Shown in pieces: positions 9,517 to 17,994 of a stretch of 64,000 bases of DNA (the first letter of the stretch is position 1; each line of letters starts with the position of its first letter). The translations under genes and the position numbers were made by a program. Source of the DNA: CAWCAW01 sp963793645 (lineage in GTDB: Bacteria; Actinomycetota; Acidimicrobiia; Acidimicrobiales; UBA8190); the NCBI GenBank assembly GCA_963793645.1, contig CAWCAW010000004.1:186001-250000 (forward strand), written 5' to 3'. The notes under the pieces were generated by a model. The model ran no database searches and had not been told where the DNA came from. It worked only from the letters and a program-made list of their open reading frames with translations.

Positions 9517-10557
9517 TCATGCTGACAACACGACCTTCACCGCACCGGTGTAGGTGGCACCTTCGAAGGCCCTGTAGGCCTCGATCATGTCGGAGAGCTC
9601 GAAATGATGGGTCACAAACCGAGCAGCATTGATCTGATGTGAGGCCACCAGCCGTAGGAGTGTGGGAGTCGAGTACGTGTCGACCAACCCTGTGGTGACC
9701 GTGATGTCACGGATCCAGAGGGTCTCGAGGTGCAAGGTGGCCGGCTTGCCGTGGACACCAATGTTGGCAACGTGTCCGCCCGGACGTACAAGCTGCGTAC
9801 ATAGCTCGAAGGTGGCGGGCACGCCTACCGCCTCGATTGCCACGTCCGCCCCGAGCCCCCCGGTAAGGCCTTGCACATACTCGACGGCATCCTCGCTCCC
9901 GTTGTTGAGAGTGAGATCGGCACCGAAGAGTTTGGCGGCGTCGAGCCGTGAATCGGCCAGGTCGATTGCGATGATGTGACTGGGCGAGTACATCTTTGCC
10001 CCCGTGATGGCCGAGAGCCCCACCGGTCCAGCTCCCACCACTGCAACGGTGTCGCCGGGCTGGACCCGTCCGTTTAAGACGCCAACCTCGTAGCCGGTAG
10101 GCAAGATATCGGCCAACATCAACATTTCCTCGTCACTGACTCCTTCGGGCACTTTGTAGGTGGAGGTATCGACAAAAGGAATTCGTACGTACTCGGCCTG
10201 GGTGCCGTCGATCATGTAGCCGAGGATCCAACCACCACCTCCCAAACATTGGCCAAAGCGGCCCTCACGACAGAAACGACATCGGCCGCACGCCGAAATA
10301 CAAGAAACGAGGACCCGGTCACCAGGAACGAGAGACTTGACTCCAGAGCCCACCTGCTCGATGGTGCCCACGGCCTCATGACCGAGAATCCGCCCGAGAC
10401 TGACCTCAGGAGTGTCGCCTTTCAAAATGTGTAGATCGGTTCCGCAGATCGTTGTGGTGTCAACCCTAACGATGGCGTCAGTGTCGTCTAGCAGCTCTGG
10501 ATCTGGGACGTCGTCCCACCCTCTGTTTCCGGGTCCGTGATAAACGAGTGCTTTCAT
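9517..10557 (-). CDS. zinc-dependent alcohol dehydrogenase (MDR family)
   Basis: NAD(P)-dependent oxidation of an alcohol or reduction of an aldehyde; substrate not predictable. Catalytic zinc ligands are Cys in TICGTDLH and His-Glu in GHEAVG. The structural zinc lobe CGRCRFCREGRFGQC has the four cysteines. The Rossmann motif is VVGAGPVGLSA, and Asp in IIAIDLADSRL favours NAD over NADP. 346 residues, full length. The start is ATG 10557 with a purine-rich leader (GAGAAGGAGAAG). It lies upstream of xfp-ackA on the same strand but 311 bases away. It could recycle NADH by reducing acetaldehyde or another aldehyde when respiration slows. Confidence 0.92.
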   Translation of the reverse strand: MKALVYHGPGNRGWDDVPDPELLDDTDAIVRVDTTTICGTDLHILKGDTPEVSLGRILGHEAVGTIEQVGSGVKSLVPGDRVLVSCISACGRCRFCREGRFGQCLGGGGWILGYMIDGTQAEYVRIPFVDTSTYKVPEGVSDEEMLMLADILPTGYEVGVLNGRVQPGDTVAVVGAGPVGLSAITGAKMYSPSHIIAIDLADSRLDAAKLFGADLTLNNGSEDAVEYVQGLTGGLGADVAIEAVGVPATFELCTQLVRPGGHVANIGVHGKPATLHLETLWIRDITVTTGLVDTYSTPTLLRLVASHQINAARFVTHHFELSDMIEAYRAFEGATYTGAVKVVLSA

Positions 10558-10835
10558 TGTCTTCTCCTTCTCGTTCCAAATTCTTTGGCGCGTTGACGGC
10601 GCCTGGATTTATTGTCGCGCCCCGACCAGTTGGCGCCTAGTGACGAACGTCCCGTTGTCAAAAGCGACGTGGACCCACGCCAGATTGGCCTGGCCCCTCA
10701 GATCTGGGCGCGAGTGACAGGCAGTTTCATTCTTGGTACCTCTTCATCGTGAGCGGAGCAGCGCGCCTACGAACTAGGGCGACTCACCGTTTGCAACCCG
10801 ACATTGCACAGATGCGCGACTAGTGCCCTGACGCG

Positions 10836-10870
10836 AACTCACCCGGCCCCTTTATGAGGCCGGGTGAGTT
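10836..10870 (-). terminator. 13-bp perfect hairpin after the membrane protein gene
   Basis: AACTCACCCGGCC (10836-10848) pairs perfectly with GGCCGGGTGAGTT (10858-10870) around a 9-base loop. It lies 26 bases past the stop codon of the minus-strand gene 10897-11514, as expected for an intrinsic terminator. The T-tract is short on both sides. Confidence 0.7.
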
Positions 10871-10896
10871 TGTCCCTGTCTGCGAGCCCTTTTGGC

Positions 10897-11514
10897 TCAG
10901 GCGGTGACAGGCGCCGTCACCGTGGCTCGCTCCGCGGGGAACTCGGCGTCTTCAGGCACTCGCCTGAAGTGCCAGAGACCAGCCACTGTCAACAGCAGCA
11001 TGATGCCGGCCAAGACGAAGGAGCAGATGGCCGCCACCAGGGCGATCTGACCGAATGTCCCAAAGGCGTAGGCCTCGAGGAGCAGCCCCCGAAGAGTCGT
11101 GCCCTGGAACACGGTCTGGACCTTGCCCTCCGCCACTGTGGAGGCCGCTGAGCCCTTGGGCAGCGCCATGGCCTTGGCCGACAGCTGGGCGTAGGTCAGC
11201 CCCCCACCGATCTCACCCAGGTGGACGGCGATGAAGTCATTGGCGTACACCTCGGCCTCTTGGCCCGTGACCAGTGGTTGCCCGGCGTACTTGCTCACCG
11301 TGCCGACCATCGACGGGGTGATCTCGGTACCCACCACGGGGTGGGCGAAGGCCGCCGCCGGCGGGAAGGTGATCTGCTGCTCGGCCAGCTGGTTGTGGAC
11401 ATTTGAGTTGGCGAAGCTGTAGCCCCACATCCCGAGTGCACCCGCTGCCAGAAGGACGACCACAAGCACCCCACCGCCTGCGGTAAGGATCATGTCAAAG
11501 GTCTTACGTTTCAT
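10897..11514 (-). CDS. two-helix membrane protein of unknown function
   Basis: 205 residues. A membrane helix near residues 8-28 (MILTAGGGVLVVVLLAAGAL) is followed by an extracytoplasmic region of about 120 residues and a second helix near 160-185 (IALVAAICSFVLAGIMLLLTVAGL), then a short basic tail. No enzymatic motif is visible. ATG 11514 is chosen over upstream starts because AAGGAGGG precedes it. It is divergent from the pyridoxamine-oxidase-like gene and shares a 220-base control region with two copies of the GCCCTAG motif, so it is probably co-regulated with the stress cluster. Confidence 0.7.
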   Translation of the reverse strand: MKRKTFDMILTAGGGVLVVVLLAAGALGMWGYSFANSNVHNQLAEQQITFPPAAAFAHPVVGTEITPSMVGTVSKYAGQPLVTGQEAEVYANDFIAVHLGEIGGGLTYAQLSAKAMALPKGSAASTVAEGKVQTVFQGTTLRGLLLEAYAFGTFGQIALVAAICSFVLAGIMLLLTVAGLWHFRRVPEDAEFPAERATVTAPVTA

Positions 11515-11598
11515 GGCCACCCTCCTTGTCACGTCCCATGATGGGGCCCGTTTTGATCCCAGCGTGCGCCTCGGACCGAGGGTGTCGACAGTGCCGAA

Positions 11599-11615
11599 GG
11601 TCCTGGTGGCCCTAG
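11599..11615 (+). promoter_or_regulatory. candidate stress-regulator box (GCCCTAG motif) 1
   Basis: GGTCCTGGTGGCCCTAG in the shared control region of two divergent genes. The GTCC-N5-GCCCTAG layout matches the other sites at 11686, 16894 and 29058, except that its spacer is one base longer. The assignment to a DevR/DosR-like regulator is inferred from position and partial likeness to DosR boxes. Confidence 0.45.
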
Positions 11616-11685
11616 CCATCGCCGAGATGTGCCGAAGGACCCATGTCATTGGTCCCATGGGTCAATGACCGCGAGGCCCGCGACA

Positions 11686-11701
11686 TGTCCTTCGGCCCTA
11701 G
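11686..11701 (+). promoter_or_regulatory. candidate stress-regulator box (GCCCTAG motif) 2
   Basis: TGTCCTTCGGCCCTAG, ending 33 bases before the ATG of the pyridoxamine-oxidase-like gene. It has the layout GTCC-N4-GCCCTAG. The inverted pair GACCCATG / CATGGGTC lies just upstream at 11638-11663. Confidence 0.5.
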
Positions 11702-11734
11702 GCAATGGCTAGCAGAGGGCGCAATGGTGGAGCT

Positions 11735-12163
11735 ATGGCCTATGCCCCGAATGCCGAAGTCGTACCTACTTTGGTCGAGCTCGGTCGCGACGAGTGCCTG
11801 GAGCTGCTCGGAACGGCAACAATCGGGAGAGTGGTGCTGAGCGTGCACTGCATTCCGGTCGCTGTGCCTGTCAATCTTTCAGTTATCGACGGCAACGCGC
11901 TGTTTACCACTGACGTTGGCTCCAAGCTCCGCGCCGCCGTTCTGGGACAGGTGGTCAGCGTGGAGGCCGACGATGTCGATCGGACCTACCACACGGGCTG
12001 GAGTGTCTTGCTCACGGGAGTGGCTCAGATCGTGAGCGATCCCGAAACGATCAGGCAGACTCGTCGCGCACACCAGGCGTGGGCCCCAGGGGCCCATCCA
12101 TTCCTCGTCAAGGTTCCGTCGACGGTGATTTCAGGTCGTCGGCTCGAGTGGGCAGCCCGCTGA
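11735..12163 (+). CDS. pyridoxamine 5'-phosphate oxidase-like flavoprotein
   Basis: Small split-barrel flavin-binding protein (about 142 residues) of the PNPOx-like superfamily. Members bind FMN, F420 or heme; the substrate here is unknown. Conserved features: LxxxECLELLGTATIGRVVLS at the N-terminus, VPVNLSVIDGNALFTTDVGSKL in the barrel, and VPSTVISGRRLEW at the C-terminus. ATG 11735 is preferred because GGTGGAG precedes it and the family N-terminus fits. The gene leads a cluster with a CBS remnant, a histidine kinase and a response regulator. Similar proteins belong to actinobacterial hypoxia/dormancy regulons. Confidence 0.85.
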   Translation: MAYAPNAEVVPTLVELGRDECLELLGTATIGRVVLSVHCIPVAVPVNLSVIDGNALFTTDVGSKLRAAVLGQVVSVEADDVDRTYHTGWSVLLTGVAQIVSDPETIRQTRRAHQAWAPGAHPFLVKVPSTVISGRRLEWAAR

Positions 12164-12178
12164 CAGCTCTAGCGCGCC

Positions 12179-12453
12179 GTGAAGGTCAACGAGCCGCTCC
12201 CACAGAGGGTTCGACGGATTCCTGCCCGGATACCGGCGCAGCTTGCGCCCATGGTCAGCCTGCGGGAGGTGGCGCGGTCCATAGTGGAGTCCGGGGTTCC
12301 GCCGTACTGGTCGAGACCAATGCCGGTCCCGTGGGGCTCGTGATGGCGAGCGACGTCATTCAGCCTGTCGCCGGAGGGGCTGAACCCGATGACGCCTTGG
12401 CCGGAGAGATGCGCCCGCCAGAAGCTTCCGTGGCGCGGCCGACGGGTTGCTAG
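12179..12453 (+). pseudogene. CBS-domain protein remnant, frameshifted
   Basis: From GTG 12179 the frame reads ...APMVSLREVARSIVESGV, typical of the first half of a CBS domain. Near 12296 the reading continues one frame over as SAVLVETNAGPVGLVMASDVI, the second half, and ends at TAG 12453. One lost base explains the break. Single CBS proteins of this kind (compare mycobacterial Hrp1) are dormancy-regulon members; CBS domains usually bind adenine nucleotides. It starts 15 bases after the flavoprotein stop and overlaps the kinase start, so the operon order flavoprotein-CBS-kinase-regulator is clear. An assembly error cannot be excluded. Confidence 0.7.
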
Positions 12454-13607
12454 CCTTGCCACTTGTGCCGTTTCGACGCATCGCCGATCCGGAACGCCTC
12501 CACGCACTTATTGAGGCGATGCTGCTCATCGAGGTCGACGTCGACCTCCCAGGCGTCCTGCGCGACATTGTCCAGGCGGCGGCCGACCTGGTCGGAGCAC
12601 AGTACGGCGCCCTCGGGGTGCTCGATGAGACCCACACACGATTGGTCGACTTCATCACGGTCGGTGTCGACTCTGAGACTCGGGCCCGCATCGGTGGACT
12701 TCCCCAAGGGCGTGGGATCCTCGGCGTGCTCATCAGGGATCCTGTCCCACTGCGGCTGGCGACCCTCGCCGACCATGCCGACAGCGTCGGTTTCCCTCCG
12801 AACCACCCTCCCATGCGGTCGTTTCTCGGAGTACCCATTCTCATACGAGGGAAGGTCTACGGCAATCTCTACCTGTGTGACAAACACGGCGAAGCACCTT
12901 TCACAGACGAAGACGAGGACATCGCTCTGGCGCTGGGGAAGGCGGCGGGCTTGGCCATTGACAAGGCACGGCTCCACGCGCGTCTGCGCGACCTCACTTT
13001 GGCCGAAGAGCGCGAGCGAATGGCACGAAACCTGCATGACACCGTCATCCAGCGGCTCTTTGCCATTGGCCTTGGCCTGCAGGCCACCACCAGACTCATC
13101 TCTTCGGAGGACGGCAAGGCGCGCATCGACGAGCTCATCGACGAACTCGACACCACCGTTCGCCAGATTCGCACCACCATCTTCGCCATCAGTCGGTCGC
13201 AACGCAGTGCCAGCGACCAGGGTCTCCGGCGTGAGATCCTCGATGTTGTCGACGAGGCAACCGGTCGCCTGGGCCTCGACGTCCATATCGACTTCCAAGG
13301 ACCTATCGACACTGCGGTCGGGGAATCAGCCGCCGAGCATCTCCTGTTGAGCCTACGTGAGGCCATCTCCAACATCGTTCGTCATGCAAAGGCCTCACAC
13401 GCCGACGTCGAGGTGATCGTCGGTCAAGACGGGCTCCTGCTTCGGGTGACAGATGACGGCGTGGGGATCACTATGAATGACGGCAGTGGCGGACAAGGAC
13501 TGGCCAACCTCAAAGAACGGGCCAGGCTGCTCGGGGGGACCTGTAAAATTCGCCGTCGCCCCGGTGGTGGCTCATTGGTGGAGTGGTCGGCCCGTGAGTT
13601 GCGATAG
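12447..13607 (+). CDS. GAF-domain sensor histidine kinase, DevS/DosT-like
   Basis: 386-residue cytoplasmic sensor kinase. A GAF domain covers about residues 25-175 (VGAQYGALGVLDE... MRSFLGVPILIRGKVYGNLYL). The HisKA_3 dimerisation helix has phospho-acceptor His in ERMARNLHDTVIQRL (about residue 200). The HATPase domain has the N box EAISNIVRHAKAS, G1 VTDDGVGI and G2 GGQGLANLKERA. There is no membrane segment. This is the arrangement of mycobacterial DevS/DosT but with one GAF instead of two; whether it binds heme cannot be told. The start is uncertain (TTG 12447, overlapping the CBS remnant). It lies 29 bases before its regulator gene, with which it surely pairs. Confidence 0.92.
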   Translation: MLALPLVPFRRIADPERLHALIEAMLLIEVDVDLPGVLRDIVQAAADLVGAQYGALGVLDETHTRLVDFITVGVDSETRARIGGLPQGRGILGVLIRDPVPLRLATLADHADSVGFPPNHPPMRSFLGVPILIRGKVYGNLYLCDKHGEAPFTDEDEDIALALGKAAGLAIDKARLHARLRDLTLAEERERMARNLHDTVIQRLFAIGLGLQATTRLISSEDGKARIDELIDELDTTVRQIRTTIFAISRSQRSASDQGLRREILDVVDEATGRLGLDVHIDFQGPIDTAVGESAAEHLLLSLREAISNIVRHAKASHADVEVIVGQDGLLLRVTDDGVGITMNDGSGGQGLANLKERARLLGGTCKIRRRPGGGSLVEWSARELR

Positions 13608-13636
13608 GTGAACATACGGCGGGAGGTGAGGAGCTA

Positions 13637-14284
13637 ATGACGACAAGGGTGTTCTTGCTCGATGACCACGAGATCGTTCGGCGAGGTCTGAGGGAGTTGT
13701 TCGACGCCGAAGATGACATCGAAGTGGTGGGAGAAGCATCAACTGCCGAACAAGCCCTCGACCGAATTCCCTCGACCCGACCTGATGTCGCTGTCCTTGA
13801 TGTCCGGCTTCCTGATGGTGATGGGGTGGAGGTGTGTCGGGAGCTCATATCTCTGCACCCTGAGATTCGTTGCCTGATGCTGACATCGTTCGCAGACGAC
13901 GAGGCGCTGTTCTCCGCCATCCTTGCCGGAGCCAGCGGTTACGTGCTGAAGGACGTGCGTGGCAACGACCTCGTGTCGGCAGTTCGCCGGGTAGCTGCAG
14001 GTCAGTCGTTGATCGATGAAGCCATGAGGTCCAAAGTCATGTCGAGCCTGCGTGGCGAAACACGCGAGGATAAATACCTTGCCAAACTATCGTCGCGAGA
14101 GCGAGAGGTGCTCGATCGCATCGCCGAGGGAAAAACCAACCGGCAGATCGGTGAGGAGTTGTTCCTCGCCGAGAAGACAGTGAAGAACTACGTCTCGAGC
14201 GTGCTCATGAAAATGGGACTGACGAGGCGCACCGAGGCTGCCGTATATGCCGTCAAGGCGGCAGAGCACCGCCCACCGCTCTAG
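13637..14284 (+). CDS. NarL/DevR-type response regulator
   Basis: 215 residues. The receiver domain (1-120) has the acidic pair DDH, phospho-acceptor Asp in VAVLDVRLPDGDG, and conserved Thr/Ser and Lys in MLTSFADD and YVLKDV. The LuxR-type helix-turn-helix (about 148-210) reads LSSREREVLDRIAEGKTN...LFLAEKTVKNYVSSVLMKMGL. A strong GAGGTGAGGAG leader precedes ATG 13637. It is the cognate partner of the GAF kinase and the best candidate to bind the GCCCTAG sites seen through this island. Confidence 0.94.
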   Translation: MTTRVFLLDDHEIVRRGLRELFDAEDDIEVVGEASTAEQALDRIPSTRPDVAVLDVRLPDGDGVEVCRELISLHPEIRCLMLTSFADDEALFSAILAGASGYVLKDVRGNDLVSAVRRVAAGQSLIDEAMRSKVMSSLRGETREDKYLAKLSSREREVLDRIAEGKTNRQIGEELFLAEKTVKNYVSSVLMKMGLTRRTEAAVYAVKAAEHRPPL

Positions 14285-14314
14285 GGGAACGCACCGCCCT
14301 GACGCCCTCACGCC

Positions 14315-15214
14315 ATGATCACCACCGCGATCGCCACCTTCGGCCTTTCCAAGCGTTACGGATCCGTTGACGCTTTGAAGGCACTGGATCTCGACGTTGC
14401 CCAGGGTGAGGTCATCGGCTATCTCGGGCCCAACGGAGCTGGTAAGACGACCACGATCAGACTCCTCTTGGGTCTGATCCGACCCACCTCGGGTCGCTCC
14501 GAGATCTTCGGTCTCGATTCGCAACGTCAGACGGTGGAGGCCCATCGGCATCTGGCCTACGTGCCCGGTGAGGCGACCCTCTGGCCTGCACTCACGGGGG
14601 CTGAGACGCTGCATCTCCTCGGCCGCGTCCAGGGCCACGTCGACCCTGCGTATCGCGACGAACTGCTCGATCGATTCGACTTCGACCCCTCAAAAAAGGT
14701 GCGCACCTATTCCAAGGGCAACCGCCAGAAGCTGATCCTCATTGCTGCCCTCATGGCTCGAGCCGATCTGCTCCTCCTCGACGAGCCCACTAGTGGGCTC
14801 GACCCGCTCATGGAGCAAGCATTCCGACTTTGCATCCGCGAAGCGACCGAGCGGGGCCAGACCGTGTTCTTGTCCTCCCACATCCTGAGTGAGGTCGAGG
14901 CTCTTTGCGACCGAGTTGGCATCCTCCGTGATGGAAGCTTGGTGGAGCTGGGAGCTCTGTCTGATATGCGTCACCTGGCAGCCCTCATCGTTGAAGTCAC
15001 ATTCGAGGGCCGTATTCCCGATCTGTCCAATGTTCCGGGCGTAAACTCGATCCAAGTCGATGGCCCGATAGTGCGGTGCCATGTTCAAGGTCCAGTGGAA
15101 CCGCTGCTCAAGGTCCTAGCCGCATTCGAAGTCCGCGAGCTGCTGAGCCGCGAGCCGTCGCTCGAAGAGCTCTTCCTCGCGCACTACGGCGCCGGCACTA
15201 ACGACAGCACCTGA
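14315..15214 (+). CDS. ABC transporter ATP-binding protein (exporter type)
   Basis: 299-residue ATPase subunit of an ABC-2-type exporter. Walker A is GPNGAGKTT, Q-loop region HLAYVPGEATLWP, signature YSKGNRQK (a divergent form of LSGGQ common in this drug/antibiotic-exporter subgroup), Walker B LLLLDEPTSGLDP and switch His in LSSHILSEVE. A C-terminal domain of about 90 residues follows. It lies 30 bases after the response regulator and four bases before the permease frame, so it may belong to the two-component operon. Because the permease is frameshifted, function is doubtful. Confidence 0.92.
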   Translation: MITTAIATFGLSKRYGSVDALKALDLDVAQGEVIGYLGPNGAGKTTTIRLLLGLIRPTSGRSEIFGLDSQRQTVEAHRHLAYVPGEATLWPALTGAETLHLLGRVQGHVDPAYRDELLDRFDFDPSKKVRTYSKGNRQKLILIAALMARADLLLLDEPTSGLDPLMEQAFRLCIREATERGQTVFLSSHILSEVEALCDRVGILRDGSLVELGALSDMRHLAALIVEVTFEGRIPDLSNVPGVNSIQVDGPIVRCHVQGPVEPLLKVLAAFEVRELLSREPSLEELFLAHYGAGTNDST

Positions 15215-15218
15215 CGCC

Positions 15219-16861
15219 GTGTGCGTTGAGCGGCCCACGGATGCATTGAAGCGACGCCGCCGACGGCCAATGGGCATCATCACTCGACAAACAACGACCA
15301 AGGCAGTGCGGTCGGGAGTGCTTTGGGGATACATCTTTGGCTTGTCGGTTGCCTCTTCCGCCCTGGGCTACGCCTCGAGCTACAAGACAGCGGCGCAGCG
15401 AGCGCATTTGGCGGCCTTGTTCGGTTCCAATGCCGGGCTGAACACCATCAACGGCCCCGCTCACGAACTCCAAACGGTGGCCGGATTCACGGTGTGGAAG
15501 TGCTTTGGCATTCTCACCATCGTCGGCGCCACATGGGGACTTCTGACCGCCACAAGGCTTCTACGAGGCGAAGAGGATGCGGGACGTTGGGAGCTCCTTC
15601 TGGCGGGCCCGTAACTCGCCGAGGCGCCGCCACGCAAGGCATGGTAGGCCTTGTCGCCGGATTGACGTCCCTATGGGTCGTCGCCGCCGTCGTGACCACC
15701 GTCGTAGGACGCTTTGCGGAGGTGCGCATCGGGGCTCCATCTGCCCTCTTCTTCGCCCTGGCCTTGGTATCCGGCGCGACCGTGTTTACATTCGCCGGAG
15801 CCTTCGCCAGCCAGTTGGCCGCCACCCGCCGCCAAGCGGCCACCTACGCTGGTGCTGCACTCGGTGGGTGTTACGCCCTGCGGATGGTCGCCGATTCGGG
15901 CTCCGGGCTCGAATGGTTGCGCTGGGCAACGCCACTTGGCTGGATCGAGCGACTCCAGCCCCTCACTGCTCCCGATCCCGTCGCACTCATACCCATCTTT
16001 GGACTTGTCATCGTGCTGGCCGGGCTCACGATCCATCTGGCCGGCCAACGCGACCTCGGTGGCAGTGTCGTGCCTGACCGTTCAACGGCTCTGCCTCATG
16101 AGCGATTCCTCTCCGGGTCCGTGGGTCTGTCTGTTCGCCTCCTTCGGTCGACGGTAATCAGCTGGGCAGTTGCCATCGCCACCATGTCACTGCTGCTCGG
16201 CTTCATCGCTAAAGAAGGGGGGAAGGCGTTCGCAAGCTCTTCGAGCGTCGAGCGCTTCGTATCGCACCTGGGCGCCCGTGGTGCCAGTGCCAATGCATAT
16301 CTCGGGGTGACCTTCCTCATCCTCGCCGTCTTGATTGGGTTCATGGCCGCCGGTCAGGTCTCCACCATCCGGTCCGAGGAGGCGGACGGTCGTCTTGATA
16401 ACCTGCTCGTTCGGCCGGTCTCACGATCGTCATGGCTGATCGGGAGGTTGATTGTCACGACCGTGGTAATCGTGGCGGCCGGGGCTCTGGCGGGAGTCTT
16501 CGCTTGGCTCGGAGCCGCGCAGCACTCGGACCTCAAGCTGACAAGCATCCTTGTCGCCGGTGTCAACGTTGTCCCTCCGGCCCTGTGCATCGTCGGAGTC
16601 GGCGTCCTTGTTATGGCCGTGTGGCCGCGCGCCACGTCCCCGGCCACATACGGTCTGCTTGGCTGGTCCTTGATCGTCGAACTCATCGGCGGAGTCGGCT
16701 CGGATCACTGGCTCCTCGATACGTCGGTGTTCCACCAGATGGCACCAGCGCCGGCCGTCGGCCCAAACTGGATCTCCTCTGGGGTTGTGGTCACCGTAGG
16801 GATCGCCACAGCCCTCATGGGCGGGCTTGTGTTCGCTCGACGCGACTTGACCGGTGTTTGA
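15219..16861 (+). pseudogene. ABC-2-type permease, single frameshift
   Basis: Multi-helix membrane partner of the preceding ATPase. The first frame (15219-15614) gives the N-terminal helix and loop and ends ...WELLLAGP then TAA. The protein continues in another frame from about 15611 as VTRRGAATQGMVGLVAG with many hydrophobic segments to 16861. Adding one C in the GGGCCCG run near 15606-15611 would restore a protein of about 545 residues. Either a recent inactivating indel or a homopolymer assembly error. Confidence 0.8.
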
Positions 16862-16893
16862 CGAATGCACACAACGCGATCGACTGAACGAAT

Positions 16894-16910
16894 AGGACCA
16901 AAAGCCCTAG
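16894..16910 (+). promoter_or_regulatory. candidate stress-regulator box (GCCCTAG motif) 3
   Basis: AGGACCAAAAGCCCTAG, 106 bases before the start of the universal stress protein gene. It matches the GNCC-N4-GCCCTAG layout of sites 11686 and 29058. Confidence 0.5.
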
Positions 16911-17016
16911 CGGTGCGCCATGGTTCGGATCATCCTGAAATTGATGACGTTGGCCCCTCGATCTCAAAGGCCACTTCATCGAAGACGTCTGATCGAAAAC
17001 ACGAAGGAGGGCTGAG

Positions 17017-17493
17017 ATGAGTAAGGTCGTCGTTGGTCTCGATGGTTCGGACTCGTCTATCGAGGCGCTTCGCTGGGCCAAGACCCAAGCCCGCACGATG
17101 GGTGCCTCGTTGGAAGTGGTTTCGGTGTGGGAGTACCCACTCGTCTTCACTGCGCCGGTGTGGCCCCCCGAATTCGATCCAGAAACCGAGGCACGGACCG
17201 CCCAGAAAGAAATAACCGATCGCGAGCTGGGCATCGAACCGGACGTCGAGTTCCATCAAAGTGTCATTCAGGGTCATCCCGCTCCCGTCCTCGTTCAAGC
17301 TGCGGAGCACGCAGACCTACTGGTGGTGGGAAGTCGAGGCCATGGTGCCTTCGCCGGCATGATGCTGGGATCGGTGAGCGAATACTGCGCCTCACACGCC
17401 AGTTGTCCCGTGGTGGTGGTCCGTCATTTGGCACCGAGATTGCCCGACCAATGCAAGGAACGACAGAGTTCGCCAATGACGATGACGTTCTAG
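17017..17493 (+). CDS. universal stress protein (UspA family)
   Basis: 158-residue single-domain USP. The N-terminal strand and loop VVVGLDGSDSSIEALRWA and the ATP-binding signature GSRGHGAFAGMMLGSVS (G-2x-G-9x-G-S) are complete, so nucleotide binding is likely. AGGAGGGCTGAG precedes ATG 17017. USPs of this kind are regularly induced by hypoxia or stasis in actinobacteria. It heads a group with the pyridoxamine-oxidase remnant and the GNAT-acyl-CoA synthetase gene, under the candidate box at 16894. Confidence 0.93.
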   Translation: MSKVVVGLDGSDSSIEALRWAKTQARTMGASLEVVSVWEYPLVFTAPVWPPEFDPETEARTAQKEITDRELGIEPDVEFHQSVIQGHPAPVLVQAAEHADLLVVGSRGHGAFAGMMLGSVSEYCASHASCPVVVVRHLAPRLPDQCKERQSSPMTMTF

Positions 17494-17548
17494 AGAAAGA
17501 CGTCACGGAACGATACGCCGGGATGGCTGATCGAGGAGATAGCAATCC

Positions 17549-17954
17549 ATGACCGACGGTCCACCTTTGAACGAGATGAGCAAGCAAGGATGTCTGAACC
17601 TTCTCGCCTGGCATTCTGTTGGACGGGTCGCGTGTTTCAACAGGCCGACCGCTGATCTTTCCCGTGACTTGCACCCTCGCGAGTCGCACTGTCGCCTTTC
17701 GCACCGACCGGGCACCAGCTCGACGCGGCCACACACGGTCCCGTCGCATTTGAAATCGACGATACCGAAGTGCTTAACCGAGCGGGTTGGGATGTCGTGG
17801 TTCAGGGGTCGATCAAGAGCTGACCGATATGATCGACGGGTGGTCAGAAACGGAGTCCGCTTATCCACTCGAGCCCTGGGCGGCGAGTGCAAAACGGCAC
17901 TGGATGGGGATCTTGCCGCCGAGGTTTTCGGGGCGCCGTATCGGGGCGCCATAA
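17549..17954 (+). pseudogene. second pyridoxamine-oxidase-like gene, multiply frameshifted
   Basis: Joined across frames, this reads MTDGPPLNEMSKQGCLNLLA..HSVGRVA, then GRPLIFPVTCTLASRTVAFRTD, then QLDAATHGPVAFEIDDTEVL and WDVVVQGSIK, then ELTDMIDGWSETESAYPLEP...HWMGILPPRFSGRRIGAP and stop. This is a complete PNPOx-like protein of about 130 residues broken by at least three indels. Several breaks in 400 bases make true decay more likely than sequencing error. It sits between the USP and the acyl-CoA synthetase gene. Confidence 0.8.
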
Positions 17955-17994
17955 CCAAGGACGACTACTCAGGCGTTCGAAAGCCGCGAACAAA

